A stretch of DNA of 64,000 nucleotides from Dysidea avara (lineage: Eukaryota; Porifera; Demospongiae; Dictyoceratida; Dysideidae). The notes under the pieces were generated by a model. The model had not been told where the DNA came from, searched no databases, and saw nothing but the letters and a program-made list of their open reading frames with translations. Of the stretch, positions 33,171-45,129 are shown piece by piece. The stretch is from positions 7,874,614 through 7,938,613 of the forward strand of contig NC_089273.1 in NCBI RefSeq assembly GCF_963678975.1, given 5' to 3'. The position numbers were made by a program, and so were the translations under genes. Every line of letters starts with the position of its first letter. The stretch's first letter is position 1.

Positions 33171-33642
33171 TTAATAATAGGGATGGCGGAGAAATGCACT
33201 GATCCAGATGGCCTGACAAGTACTAAAATCTGGATATGGGAAAATACTAAGCACAACATGTAAACTAACCGGGATATTAGTTTGGTCCCATCATAACAGT
33301 ACGCCTGATCCTGGAAATTCAGGAAACATGAGATAAAACAATATTCCTTAGTACGTAGACTGACTTGGAAATTCACAACACCCTTGATGTCACTACAGTC
33401 TATGTACACTTGATTTGAGAACTACAAAAAGAACACACAAGATACTACAATTCCTCTGTATGTACACTGACCTGTAATTCATGACACTCAGTTTCTGCCT
33501 GGTCCGAAGTTATGTATGTACCATGACCACATCCAACTACTACTGGTAAACCACATGCTATGGCCAGATAACCTGTAAAAACCAACAGGCGAGCATTGAA
33601 TACATTACACCTGAAATCTGTCACTTTTTGCACAAATGACAC
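33171..33642 (-). CDS. four short exons of an unrecognised gene
   Basis: The exons are 33642-33472, 33421-33365, 33310-33270 and 33222-33171, with acceptors TTTGTAG, TTTCCAG and TTTTAG and donors GTCAGT, GTCAGT and GTTAGT. All phases agree, ending in TAA at 33171. The start at 33642 is tentative; an acceptor at 33573 could instead begin the first exon after TTTTTACAG. The predicted protein (about 107 residues if complete) contains a hydrophobic GYLAIACGLPVVVGCGHG stretch and several Cys; I recognise no domain. A decayed copy at 29.54-29.59 kb conserves residues rather than bases around TDFRCNVFNARL, which supports coding. It may be the 3' end of a larger gene extending upstream. Confidence 0.45.
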
Positions 33643-35035
33643 ATTTGGGGATTTACAAGTTGGCTGGTTTTAACAGGTGACTACACAGAGACCTGATTAG
33701 ACAGGTTTCAACGTACATTAAGGTTACAGAATAGTTTTAAAATGCGTGGGCGGAACAAATTACAAAACCTGCTTTAACCCAAGCAGGGATAAATAATTTC
33801 TACAACTGTGTTGTGTTAGCAATACAACTAATTATTGTGTTTGTTTGTTTTTACTACAGAATAACAACTGTTCTTGGGTGTGTGGTCCACAGCAGAGTGA
33901 TGTTTTATAAAAACGCACTGCCAAAAACCAGACTAACAGATTACTGAATCCTTATAATTTCAACACAAGTGATTAAACAACTAAAACATCTAGGTCCTTA
34001 TGGAAGCGATTTTTTAAGTTACTGGTTGTATAGACGTTTTATTGAAGTTTTAGTAGTTTTTCGAGTGAAACAAACTCTTTGAAGGCTTGTATCTGAGTCA
34101 CTGGGAAGAAACACGCCAAAAACGCTTCCACAGGACCTAATAAATTTAATATACAGTATCACTATGCCCCAGAAATGCCAATACAGCCTACAGCTTTTGC
34201 GGTGTTTTGCGGCGGAAAAACATGGTAGTGACAGCTGGAACTGAGCGATGTACGGGCTGGCTTACTTGTGTTACTACAACAATTGTAGTATTCCACCTGC
34301 CTCAAACTAAACTGTAGCTACATAAGAACATTAAATATGAAGGGCTTCACCTTCATTTGAAACTTTTCACGCTGCTAGACTGGTTTTATGATCTTCTCAA
34401 AAAGAATCGATAGGCATTCAAAATTTTGAATGATTGCCCGTGACTATACCATAACCTTAATACCAGTACGCAGTGTAAATGAGTACATACAAACATTACA
34501 CATGTTGCCTTCTTCTTCTACCTGCAGCCAACATTCCCAGACTTCTGACAATGTAAGTGGCAAGTGGTGGTTGCCTAGTCGACAATCCCTCCTCGAGGTA
34601 ATATAATACCGGCATTTGCTGCTAGCAAGTTAGTGAATTTGCACTGCACACACGTCTAAAAGCCTATCATATAAACGCGGTTACTCAGTGTGTGGCAATG
34701 TGGCACTTTACACACTAACTTTATCTTTCTTCACTACTCGTTTCGTTGTAGTACCTCCATGACATATGGCCTCAGTATTCTAGACTCTCTGACTCTTCAA
34801 GTGGTGTACGTCGCGTTACAAATAGTTACGCCTCGCCACTGAAAATCCAGTTACAATACAAAAAAGAAATGCTTCTTATTAGTACTACGGCTTTACTTCT
34901 CTGTCAAGACTTGGACCTCGACTTGGACTGCCATTTAACATTCAATTTTAAACCGCGCATACGTATTTCCACTTGAGGTGTTACAGGGACTTTCCAAAAG
35001 ACTTCCCCTAAATAGATCACGTGATAATTGTCAGC
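33643..35035. other. no firm gene
   Basis: A plus-strand frame at 34753-34978 follows a good acceptor (TTTCGTTGTAG) and starts YLHDIWPQYSRLSDSSSG. A possible small exon (34529-34552) precedes it. Evidence is too thin for a call. Confidence 0.3.
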
Positions 35036-35145
35036 CTGGTGTTCAACCAATGCGGTATGTCTACTTTAATAATAGTATAAGCTGTCAAGAATTGTTTGTG
35101 CGCTGCTAAAATCATTTGTGTGCATGATGGTTTGACAGCAGTTAG

Positions 35146-36748
35146 CAGGGGCGGATCTAGGATTTCAGAAGTGGGGGGTGCTAACATAATGTTTGGTTGG
35201 CTAAGAAAAGCGAAACTGGTTACAACTAGCTATAGTGTGCGAAACACACATGTTCTATCTATGGGAGTCTGGGGGCATGCCCCGACAGAAAAATTTACAC
35301 ATATGATCAATAGCTACTTGCCATTAATTTTGTTTTTGAAATACCTTAATTTAGCGGTTCACTAAATTTAGCAATTTTAGAGTTTGGTTTTTTGCCAATT
35401 GATTACATCAATTCACGAATTATTAAAACTTATATGGTAAAGTCATCAACATACAAGATTGCTAAATTTAGTGTATTGCTTGGCTTAAGGTATGCCGGAT
35501 AGCTAGTGTGCTTTACAGTCTCATGGCTCAAACTATAACGTCCAAACAGTAACAATGAAGAGAGGGCAAGTATACACTCACCATGCAGTGTGTAGAGTAC
35601 GCATACGTAGAATTTTCCAGCTGGGGGGTCTGGGGTGATGCTCCCTCTGGAAATTTTTGGAATAATATAGCTATCACAAGATTGAATCTGGAAGCTATTT
35701 TAACCAAATACTCTATTGTACTGAAAGATTGTGGGGGTACAAGATGGATGTGTTCAGTTGTAAGAAAAACAGAACTACACTTTTAAATGTTATTGGATTA
35801 TAAGGCAATACATAATAGTGGATTGTCAAAGACATACACAGGATTGGATCTTAAGGTCATTGTAGTGATTTAAAATACAACACAAAAATAACTTCAACTT
35901 TGTAGTATATATAGGCATAGACTGTTCTGTTGCTATTTCAATCTGACTTTTTACAACTATATTATGGCCCCATCACCATATTAATTTTTTACAACCAGAG
36001 TCCAAAATCACTTACATATACAATTAGTTTTTGGCCACAACTAACTCCCTTATAACGTGACAGCGTAAATGCTGTGGTATCATTTGAGCTTCTAAGTTGA
36101 GCTTCAAGGGGTTTCGGAGTGCAAACATTGTATGACATTAAATTTTATTAGCTTCAGTTGATGCTAGATTCAGATAAATGCAATATGGAACTTTGGTACT
36201 GATAAAACTAAAACAAACAGTTCTCAGATACTACAGCCTTGTTAACTGTATACATGCTAAGAAATTAACTGTTTTACTTAAGCATGTCAACCCAAGCATC
36301 AATGTAGCAACAACTGAAAATAACCACTATAAATTATCTATAATATTAGACTATTTGACAGAAGTTGTTCTCAGAAAGTGATTATAGGATGTTTGGAGCA
36401 ATGGTAAGATAGCAGTGTACAGGTCAAGAAAACATCCTGGCAACTTCTTGAAAAAAACATTATGATGGATGTTCTAGTAGTTGATTGTTCTATTAGAGTA
36501 TTTCGATTTTTAGCAGCTTATAAGTTAAGTCTCACACCAAAAGTATAATTTGAACCCCTCTTAGTAAAGATTAGCCATTCTCCCTTCTCTTTCCATCTTT
36601 TCATTGCCCATGCATACATATAAGATGCAATTACATCTATACTGCAACTTCTAGAAGCTTCCTAGCTTGCACATGGTAAAATTTTGGAGGGGGGTACTTG
36701 AGCACCCCAAGCACCCCCCTAAACCGTCCTTGGTTACGCCACTCCAAT
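35146..36748. mobile_element. hAT-like non-autonomous element or two fragments
   Basis: The left end CAGGGGCGGATCTAGG and a G-rich GGGGGGTGCTAAC are typical of hAT-type MITEs. The right side has CACCCCCCTAAACCGTCCT followed by GGTTACGCCACT. No 8-base duplication was found, so the two ends may belong to different elements. A minus-strand motif copy lies at 36484-36502. Confidence 0.45.
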
Positions 36749-36971
36749 TGTTAATTATGTTTCTGGTCCACCGCCCGCAACCTTTTTTGGAGAATGTGAA
36801 ATTTCAGAAATACATGGGTAAAATTCCAGCATCAGCTTTTTGAAAAGCCTGGATTTCAGAAACAAATATTGGGCTGCAACAAGTATGCTAAATCTAACTA
36901 ACTAAGTGTTATAATTTGTATTTTATCAGCGAAAACCTAAGAAATGGGTAGAGTGCATAGTGCGGATCGAT

Positions 36972-37025
36972 ATACTCTAATAGAACAGTCAGTAAATCAC
37001 AGAAATCCTCTAATTGAGCAGTCAC
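36972..37025 (+). repeat. dispersed motif, two copies
   Basis: GATCGATATACTCTAATAGA followed by ACAGTCAG, then a diverged copy, TCCTCTAATTGAGCAGTCAC, at 37006. Confidence 0.8.
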
Positions 37026-37478
37026 TTCATTGTTGCTTTGTTGCTGAATTCCGCCTGCCCGCACCTAAAACTGATTTCAAAGGGCCATAAACATAATTAC
37101 CAATTGGAGTGGCCTTAGCTATGCATGTCGGGCAAAGAACTGCGACAAGAACTGAACATGGGCAAGGGATTCTACATGGGGGCGCATTCCCTCAGGAAAG
37201 TATAAGTACTGCAACTTTTAGTCTAAATTGCTACACCAAGTTTGAAAGTTTGTTTAATTTCAATGGTGATCAAGGCTCTGGTGTTATGCACTAGATGCAT
37301 ATACTGTACTCTGATGTGTGCAATACTGTTTCCATCTCCCCAAGCAGAGTCTTGATGATTGACCGTGAGTCCTCTATTCCTTTCTCTGCTGCACCAATCC
37401 TGAAGCTATGACCGCAATGTTAACAATGGTTATATGAAAATAACAATTAATTAAGTAAGGACTCTCTAGTAATAATAA

Positions 37479-37807
37479 TCTAATCCAAAACAGCCAAACT
37501 GTAAAAAAACTGTGCGGCCCTCAAAAAGGCTATGGTGAAAAAAGATGTGAAATCCAAGGTGGCGGCCAAGAAATGGCTGTGATGGTAGGTTAATGGTAAA
37601 AATTTTAATAACGACAATTCAGGTAAATTTTTGTGCCTTTTGGTCTTGGCAAAAAAATTCACCTAAATTGCCGTTATTAAAAATTTTTACCATTAACCTA
37701 CCATCACAGCCATTTCTTGGCCGCCACCTTGGATTTCACATCTTTTTTTACCATAGCCTTTTTGAGGGCCGCACTGTTTTTTTACAACTTGGCTGTTTTA
37801 GATTAGA
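37479..37807. mobile_element. foldback hairpin element H1, copy 2
   Basis: Same family as 20020-20331: ~150-bp arms with CTAATCCAAAACAGCCAAAC at the left end and a loop near 37640. It forms the outer end of the inverted composite element 37479-41604. Confidence 0.9.
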
Positions 37808-37995
37808 TTTCATTTCTTTTTGTATTTGTATACCACAAAGCCAGCCTACGGCCGGCTTTGGTACTTTTTTAACCTGTCTTTTTTTTCTTTACCACAGGAA
37901 GAAGAAAAGATGAAGCAGATGTACTTTAAATATTTCTGATTTTATCAGTAAATGTACAAATTATATATATAATACATATATTTATTACAGAACTC
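37808..37995 (-). repeat. linker of composite element, inverted
   Basis: Reverse-complement counterpart of 19846-20019 (TCTTTACCACAGGAAGAAGA, ATTTTATCAGTAAATGTACA). It also holds a CAGCCTACGGCCGGCTT palindrome. Confidence 0.75.
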
Positions 37996-40640
37996 TCCAT
38001 GGTGGTTTCTTTGTAACTGAACACTCTACAAGGTGACTTCTTCTTGCTGCCCTCTCTACAGGGTGAATTGTTAGTAGCTAAACAATCTACAAGGTAACTT
38101 CTTCTAGCTGATCTCTTTACAGGGTGATTTGTTTGTAGCTGAATTCTGTGCAGGTGATTTGTTTGCAGCTGAGCTCTTTACAGAATGGTTTCTTTGTAGC
38201 TGAACACTCTACAAGGTAACTTCTTCTAACTGATCTTTCTACAGGTCAATTTGTTTGTGACTGAATTTTCTACAGGGTGATTTCTTTGAATCTGAACTCT
38301 CTATATGGTGGTTTCTTTGTAACTGAACTCTCTACAAGGTGACTTCTTCTAGTTGATCTTTCTACAGGGAGATTTGTTTGTAGCTGAACTCTCTACAGGT
38401 GATTTATATGCAGTTGAACTCTCTACATGATGGTTTCTTTGTACCTGAACTCTCTACAAGGTAACTTCTTCTAACTGATCTTTCTACAGGGCAATTTGTT
38501 TGTGGCTGAATTTTCTACAGAGTGATTTCTTTGAAGCTGAACTCTCTACATGGTGGTTTCTTTGTAACTGAACTCTCTACAAGGTAATTTCTTCTAGCTG
38601 ATCTCTCTACAGGGAGATTTGTTTGTAGCTGAACTCTCTACAGGTGATTTGTTTGCAGCTGAACTCTCTACATGATGGTTTCTTTGAGCTGAACTCTCTA
38701 CAAGGTAACTTCTTCTAGCTGATCTCTCTACAGGGAGATTTGTTTGTAGCTGAACTCTCTACAGGTGATTTGTTTGTAGCTGAACTGTCTACATGATGGT
38801 TCTTTGTAGCTGAACTCTCTACAAGGTGACTTCTTCCAGCTGATCTCTCTACACGGAGGTTTGTTTGTAGCTGAACTCTCTACAGGTGATTTGTTTGCAG
38901 CTGAAGTCTCCACATGATGGTTTCTTTGAAGCTGAACTCTCCACAAGGTACCTTCTTCTAGCTGATCTCTCTACAGGGAGATTTGTTTGTAGCTGAACTC
39001 TCTACAGGTGATTTGTTTGCAGCTGAACTCTCTACATGATGGTTTCTTTCTAGCAGAACTCTTTACAAGGTAACTGATGTCTCTACAAGGTCACTAGTTT
39101 GTAGCTGAACTCTCTATATGGTGGTTTCTTTGTAACTGAACTCTTTACAAGGTGACGTCTTCTAGCTGATCTTTCTAGAGGGTTATTTGTTTGTAGCTGA
39201 ACTCTCTACAAGGAAACTTCTTCTAGCTGATCTCTCTACAGGGAGGTTTGTTTGTAGCTGAACTCTCTACAGGTGATTTGTTTACAGCTGAACTCTCCAC
39301 ATGATGGTTTCTTTGAAGCTGAACTCTCCACAAGGTACCTTCTTCTAGCTGATCTCTCTACAGGGAGATTTGTTTGTAGCTGAACTCTCTACAGGTGATT
39401 TGTTTGCAGCTGAACTCTCTACATGATGGTTTCTTTGTAGCTGAACTCTCTACAAGGTAATTCATTTTAGCTGATGTCTCTTCAAGGTCACTAGTTTGTA
39501 GCTGAACTCTCTACATGATGGTTTCTTTGTCACTGAACTCTCTACAAGGTGACTCCTTCTAGCTGATCTTTCTACAGGGTGATTTGTTTGTAGCTGAACT
39601 CTCTACAAGGAAACTTCTTCTAACTGATCTCTCTACTGGGAGATTTGTTTGCAGCTGAACTCTCTACATAATGGTTTCTTTGTAACTGAACTCTCTACAA
39701 GGTGACTTCTTCTAGCTGATCTTTCTACAGGGTGATTTGTTTGTAGCTGAACTCTCTACAAGGAAACTTCTTCTAACTGATTTCTCTACTGGGAGATTTG
39801 TTTGTAGCTGAACTCTCTACAGGTGATTTGTTTGCAGCTGAATTCTCTACATGATCGTTTCTTTGTAGCTGAACTCTCTATAAGGTAACTTCTTATAGCT
39901 TGTTTGTAGCTGAACTCTCTATAGGTGATTTGTTTGCAGTTGAACTCTCTACAATATGGTTTCTTTGTAGCTGAACTCTCCACAAGGTTACTTCTTCTAA
40001 CTGATCTTTCTACAGGGTGATTTGTTTGTAGCTGAACTCTCTACAAGGAAACTTCTTCTAGCTGATTTCTCTACAGGGAGATTTGCTTGTAGCTGAACTC
40101 TCTACAAGGAAACTTCTTTTAGCTGATGTCTCTACAAGGTCACTAGTTTGTAGGTGATCTTTCTAAATGATGGTTTCTTTGTAACTGAAATCTCTGCAAG
40201 GTGACTTCCTCTACCTGATCTCTCTACAGGGTGATTTGTTTGTAGCTGAACTCTCTACAAAGAAATTTCTTCTGGCTGATCTCTCTACAGGGAGATTTGT
40301 TTGTAGCTGAACTCTCTACAGGTGATTTGTTTGCAGCTAAACTCTCTACATGATGGTTTCTTTGTAACTGAACTCTCTACAAGATAATCTCTCCACAGGT
40401 CGATTTGTTTGTAGTTGAACTCTCTACATGGTAGTTTCTTTGTAGCTGAACTCGTACAACGTGATTTCTAGCTGAACTATCCCTTTCCATAGTTTCATGA
40501 ACTCCATATAAGGTAACTTTTTCTAGCTGATCTCTCTACAGGGTGAATTGTTTGTGGCTCATCTCTCTACAGGGTGACTTGTTTCTAGCTGATCTCTATA
40601 CAGGTTACTTGTTTCTAGCTGATCTCTTGAATCCTCTTCA
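37996..40640 (-). repeat. ~30-bp minisatellite array B
   Basis: Roughly 85 copies of TAGCTGAACTCTCTACA plus a variable spacer (GGTGATTTGTTTG, AGGTAACTTCTTC, TGATGGTTTCTTTG), the reverse complement of array A. Sub-variants form larger blocks of about 90 to 120 bases. Confidence 0.95.
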
Positions 40641-40642
40641 GG

Positions 40643-41604
40643 GTGACTGCTCTATCAGGATGACTGCTCTATTAGAGTATCTCGATCTCGCACTTGCTGC
40701 ACCTTCGTGTTATAACTCCGTGGCTTTAAGTCTGATTCTTCTACACCATTGAAGAACCTTTCTAAGATGATTACTCCTTCTATACAGCGATTTTCAAAGC
40801 ATTCCCCCTAGCAGTTTATCTGGTAGGCGTGGCAAGTAGTCGTTTTTATTAACTAATCTCGATTGCGTAATTGTTACACACTGTAGGTTTTTTCGTTGTA
40901 TCTTCCTGGTTTTTAGCTCGATTTCTTTCAAACCACAAAAGGTTTGAGGTTCAATAGTTAACCTATTCACCCACCGATTTTCAGCTTCTTCCCATACGCG
41001 GTTTACCCTGTAGGCGTGACAAAATATTGGTGTTATTTTTCGTGAATAATCATCATAACTCTTTTCCTGTTTATCGTATCCTAGATAAAGTTGGTACAGA
41101 GATGCGCCTTTATACCCCCCCCTTCTGTGTGCCAAATTTCAAGGCAATCGGATATAGCATTCGCGTTTTATAGCAGTTTTTGTAAGTGTGCGAAAAGAGG
41201 AAGAAAAATAAGAAAAAAAACAACGAAGAAACTAAGCCAATTTTTGAAGTCGCATATCTCGGGAACGCTTGAAGCGATTTCGCTCTAATTTGGAATGTGG
41301 CGTGCTGAAGGTGGAGGGAGTGTCCACAGCAAAAATCGTCTTGTTTCATCAAGGCAGCACAGAGCTACGGAGGTGCGAAAATTACGTTTTCTTTCTTCCT
41401 GTCAATATACTCACGGGTGTTACGCGCCGGCTTCTTGGGCCGCACGACACACTACCGTGTGTCTTGATTCTATAATGGAGTAAGTTATGAACGTAGCTGA
41501 ATGTTTTATTAGGGTGACTGTTCTATTAGAGTATCTCGATCTCGCATCTGCTACACGTAGTTGGCTTTGGAATCATAACTCAGTGGTTTGTAATCCGATT
41601 CTTC
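40643..41604 (-). mobile_element. 847-bp repeat unit copy 3, plus partial unit
   Basis: The hairpin end (complement of CAAGACACACGGTAGTGTGT) is at 41466. The GATCGAGATACTC end with two motif copies is at 40643-40690. Beyond the hairpin (41467-41604) lies the tail of another unit in the same orientation, so the units are in tandem here too. Motif copy at 41515-41535. Confidence 0.8.
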
Positions 41605-42641
41605 TGACTTGTTTCTAGCTGATCTCTATACAGGATGACTTGTTTCTAGCTGATCTCTCTACACGGTGACTTGATTCTAGCTGAACTCTCTATAGGGTTT
41701 TCTGTTTGCAATTGAACTCTCTACAGGATGGTTTCTTTGTAACTGATCTCTCTACAGGGTGACTTGTTTCTAACTAATCTCTCTACAGGTTGACTTATTT
41801 CTAGCTGATCTCTCTACACGGTGACTTTTTTCTAGCTGATCTCTCTACACGGTGACTTGATTCTAGCTGAACTCTGTATAGGGTTTTCTGTTTGCAATTG
41901 AACTCTCTACAGGATGGTTTCTTTGTAACTGATCTCTCTACAGGGTGACTTGTTTCTAGCTAATCTCTCTACAGGGTGACTTGTTTCTAGCTGATGTCTC
42001 TACACGGTGACTTGTTTCTAGCTGATCTCTCTACACGGTGACTTGATTCTAGCTGAACTCTCTATAGGGTTTTCTGTTTGCAATTGAACTCTCTACAGGA
42101 TGGTTTCTTTGTAACTGATCTCTCTACAGGGTGACTTGTTTCTAACTAATCTCTCTACAGGTTGACTTGTTTCTAGCTGATCTCTCTACACGGTGACTTT
42201 TTTCTAGCTGATCTCTCTACACGGTGACTTGATTCTAGCTGAACTCTGTATAGGGTTTTCTGTTTGCAATTGAACTCTCTACAGGATGGTTTCTTTGTAA
42301 CTGATCTCTCTACAGGGTGACTTGTTTCTAGCTAATCTCTCTACAGGGTGACTTGTTTCTAGCTGATGTCTCTACACGGTGACTTGTTTCTAGCTGATCT
42401 CTCTACACGGTGACTTGATTCTAGCTGAACTCTCTATAGGGTTTTCTGTTTGTAATTGAACTCTCTACAGGATGGTTTCTTTGTAGCTGCTCTCTCTACA
42501 GGGTGACTTGTTTCTAGCTGATCTCTCTACAGGGTGAACTTGTTTCTGGCTGAACTCTCTACAGATGATTTGTTTGCAGCTGAACTCTCTACATGGTGGT
42601 TTCTTCGTAGCTGAACTCTCTACAAAGTGATTTCTTCTAGC

Positions 42642-42976
42642 CATAGGCGGCGGAAAGGGGGGGCTAGGGGGCTGAAGCCCCCCTTGGTAGAATGATATTA
42701 CAACGAAATTATCTTTCTTGAAGTGGGGCTGAAAACCGTGATAAAGATCGAGATACTCTAATAGAGCAGTCACTCTAATAAAGTAGTCAGTGTGTAGCGA
42801 GCTGTGTAAGGATTTTTATGTAGTTTATCAGCTAGAAATGGTAGCTAGTGAGGTGGAAAACTCTTGTCAGTTGGTTGTGACCTTTTTTTTATGGTCTCAC
42901 CTTACCAAACTATAGAAATAAGTCTGGGTCAGCCCAGCAGAGCCCCCCCTCATATCAACTACTTCCTCCGCCGCTG
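42642..42976. mobile_element. 335-bp hAT-like MITE
   Basis: The ends CATAGGCGGCGGA and TCCGCCGCTG are inverted, with inner G-runs and C-runs. It is flanked by CTTCTAGC on both sides (42634-42641, 42977-42984), the 8-base duplication expected for hAT, although that octamer is also common in the array. It carries a motif pair at 42753-42790. Confidence 0.7.
42753..42790 (+). repeat. dispersed motif, tandem pair
   Basis: GATCGAGATACTCTAATAGA followed by GCAGTCACTCTAATAAAGTA, in the hAT-like MITE. Confidence 0.85.
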
Positions 42977-43759
42977 CTTCTAGCTGATCTCTCTACAGGG
43001 TGATCTGTAGCTGAACTTTCTACAGGGTAATTTGTTTGCAGCTGAACTCTTTATATGATGGTTTCTTTGTATGTACAAGGTAACTTCTTCTAGCTGATCT
43101 CTCTATAGGGTGACTTGTTTGTAGCTGAACTATCTGCAGGGTGATTTGTTTGTAGTTGAACTCTCTACAGGTGATCCTTCTAGCTGATCTCTCTACAGCA
43201 TGACTTTTTCTAGCTGAACTCTCTACAGGGTGATCTGTTCATAGCTGCACTCTCTACAGGGTGATATATTTACAGCTGAACTCTCTACATGGTGGTTTCT
43301 TTGTAACTAAACTCTCTATAAGGTGATGTCTTGTAGCTGATCTCTCTACTGGATGACTAATTGTTTCTAGCTGATCTCAATATAGAGTTAAAACTTTCTC
43401 TATAGAGTTATAACATGTTTGTATAGTTGAACTCTTTACAGAGTGGTTTTTTGATTGGTTGCTGAACTCTCCAGCTACACGGTGACTTGTTTGTACTACA
43501 CAGTAAATTTGGAAGTGTGAATATCACACTGAAACCGGTGTGAAATCTCTGCCACAGGGGACATACCAAATCCAAGTGTGATACTCACACCCAAGGTGTG
43601 ACCCTCACACTTCAATGGTATGACCTTCACACTCCAACATATTTATAATATCGTTTGTATTTTAATTGTATTTCAAATACATTTCAATTGCATTTAATGC
43701 AGCATTGTTAACACAGTTAAAATCACTGTTTCTTCTTATATAGGATATCAATGCCATTT

Positions 43760-44515
43760 GACAGCAGATGCCCATGCAGTTTTGGTTGTCAAGTTCTGGC
43801 AAGACGTCCCTATCAGGATGGTGACATTTCTATAAGAAAAACATACAATGAACAAACTAATGAAATTTATAAAACGTACATTCAACCATCAGTGCAGGAC
43901 TTGCATCGGTTGTAGTCCGTTGTGGCGACATCTTTCTATATAGGAAAAACATAATGAATACACAAACTCAGTAATGAAATTTATAAACGTACATTGTAGA
44001 CATCAGTGGAACTCTAGATGGTAAGCACTGGCATGCAGTGGGACTGTAGATGGTCAGCATTGATTGTACACCTCTATAATAGGAAAAACATAGCAATGAA
44101 CACACAAACTAATGAAATTTATAAACGTACATTGTAGCCGTCAGTGGGACTCTACGCAGTCAGCATCATTGGTTGTCTGGTTTGGTGACATCTCTATATA
44201 GGAAAAGCAGAGTATAATAAACACAAACTGATGAAATTTATAAACGTACATTGTAGTCATCATTGCAGGAGTCTAGACAGACTGCATTGGTTGTTTGCTT
44301 TGGTAATGTCTCTAGGAAAACAATAGTATAATGAACACAAACTAATGAAATTTATAAACGTACAGCCATCACAAAGACTCTAGATGGTCAGTATTGGTTG
44401 TCAGGTTCAGTGACATCTCCATAGTGATAACAGAGTATAAATAAAATTAAACGTACATTATAGCCAACATTGGATCCAATTCCACTGATCATTTGTCAGG
44501 TTTGGTGACATGCCT
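43760..44515 (+). repeat. ~105-140-bp tandem repeat, six copies
   Basis: Diverged copies sharing AATGAAATTTATAAACGTAC, then ATCAGTGG..CTCTAGATGGTCAG and GGTGACATCTCTATATAGG. Confidence 0.8.
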
Positions 44516-44535
44516 AAAGAAAATGTCATAAACAC

Positions 44536-44749
44536 ACAGTGGAACCTCAGTTATCCGAACCCCTTGGGACCAGGGGTAATCCATAAGTCTGAAAAGTCCA
44601 TATATCTGAAACTGCGTATAAATAACCTTAAAATAGCATTTTTAAATATCAGTACTTTCAAATATCCTAATAGAACAGTCACTACTCTAATAGAGCAGTC
44701 ATTTCCGTAGTTCGGTTAACCGAAAATCCTAATAACTGAGGTTCCACTG
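44536..44749. mobile_element. pogo/Tigger-like MITE
   Basis: The ends CAGTGGAACCTCAGTTATCC and GAACCTC-type complement (TGAGGTTCCACTG) are inverted; the right side is followed by TA. It carries a tandem motif pair (44664-44702). Confidence 0.75.
44664..44702 (+). repeat. dispersed motif, tandem pair
   Basis: TCCTAATAGAACAGTCACTA followed by CTCTAATAGAGCAGTCAT, inside the pogo-like MITE. Confidence 0.85.
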
Positions 44750-44874
44750 TAAATAAAATTTGCATACTGTAGCCATTAAACTAATGCGACTGCATCACTG
44801 CTAGTCTCGTACAGCCACACCACATTCTTTTGCAATTAGGTCGCGGAAACTGAGAAATAGCGGCTGGCTATTTA

Positions 44875-45063
44875 TTAAGTTGTGGCTCCACAGTCGATAC
44901 AGAAGAACGAGTTGAGCTCCTTGGAGTTCCACTTAATTATCTGAGCCTGTAGGTCAAGTACCAATACACAAACTAAGTTCTCTAAAATTACGCACGCACC
45001 TGCACTTCCTCCGGCAGGTCTCAGTACCCGCATGACCCGAGACGGATTCTGACTACTGCTCAT
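44875..45063 (-). CDS. possible first exon of a Jupiter/HN1 (JPT)-like gene
   Basis: A minus-strand start at 45063 gives MSSSQNPSRVMRVLRPAGGSAG. This recalls the N-terminal SRVLRPPGGGS motif of JPT (HN1) microtubule-associated proteins, from memory of the family. A donor GTGCGT follows the GGSA codons at about 45000, where JPT genes could plausibly splice. Without splicing the frame stays open to TAA at 44875. A possible acceptor (CTACAG, about 44950) does not match the phase. No later exon was found, so this may be a captured fragment in the 12-kb block. Confidence 0.3.
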   Translation of the reverse strand: MSSSQNPSRVMRVLRPAGGSAGACVILENLVCVLVLDLQAQIIKWNSKELNSFFCIDCGATT

Positions 45064-45129
45064 GGCGTGTGGTACAATAAACACTAATAGTTTCCGCATA
45101 ACTAAGAGCCAGAGTGGCTAAAAGCTAGA

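Larger units (their letters stand above)
35036..37415 (+). repeat. second copy of the 29.67-30.48 kb segment, interrupted
   Basis: 35036-35145 and 37110-37415 match 29667-29820 and 29970-30300. About 2 kb beginning with CAGGGGCGGATCTAGG at 35146 is inserted between the two halves. Confidence 0.65.
41605..43496 (-). repeat. ~30-bp minisatellite array C
   Basis: Same unit as array B. It begins with a highly regular higher-order block of about 370 bp (41630-42000) that is almost exactly repeated at 42000-42370. Interrupted by an hAT-like MITE (42642-42976) and ending at the 12-kb block. Confidence 0.95.

Noticed and set aside
34753-34978. Plus-strand 75-codon frame after a good acceptor
   Set aside because: No partner exon with a convincing phase and no recognisable domain.
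38728-39983. Short frames in the inverted array rich in CREFSYKQ-type repeats
   Set aside because: They simply translate the minisatellite; frames break every few units and have no start context.
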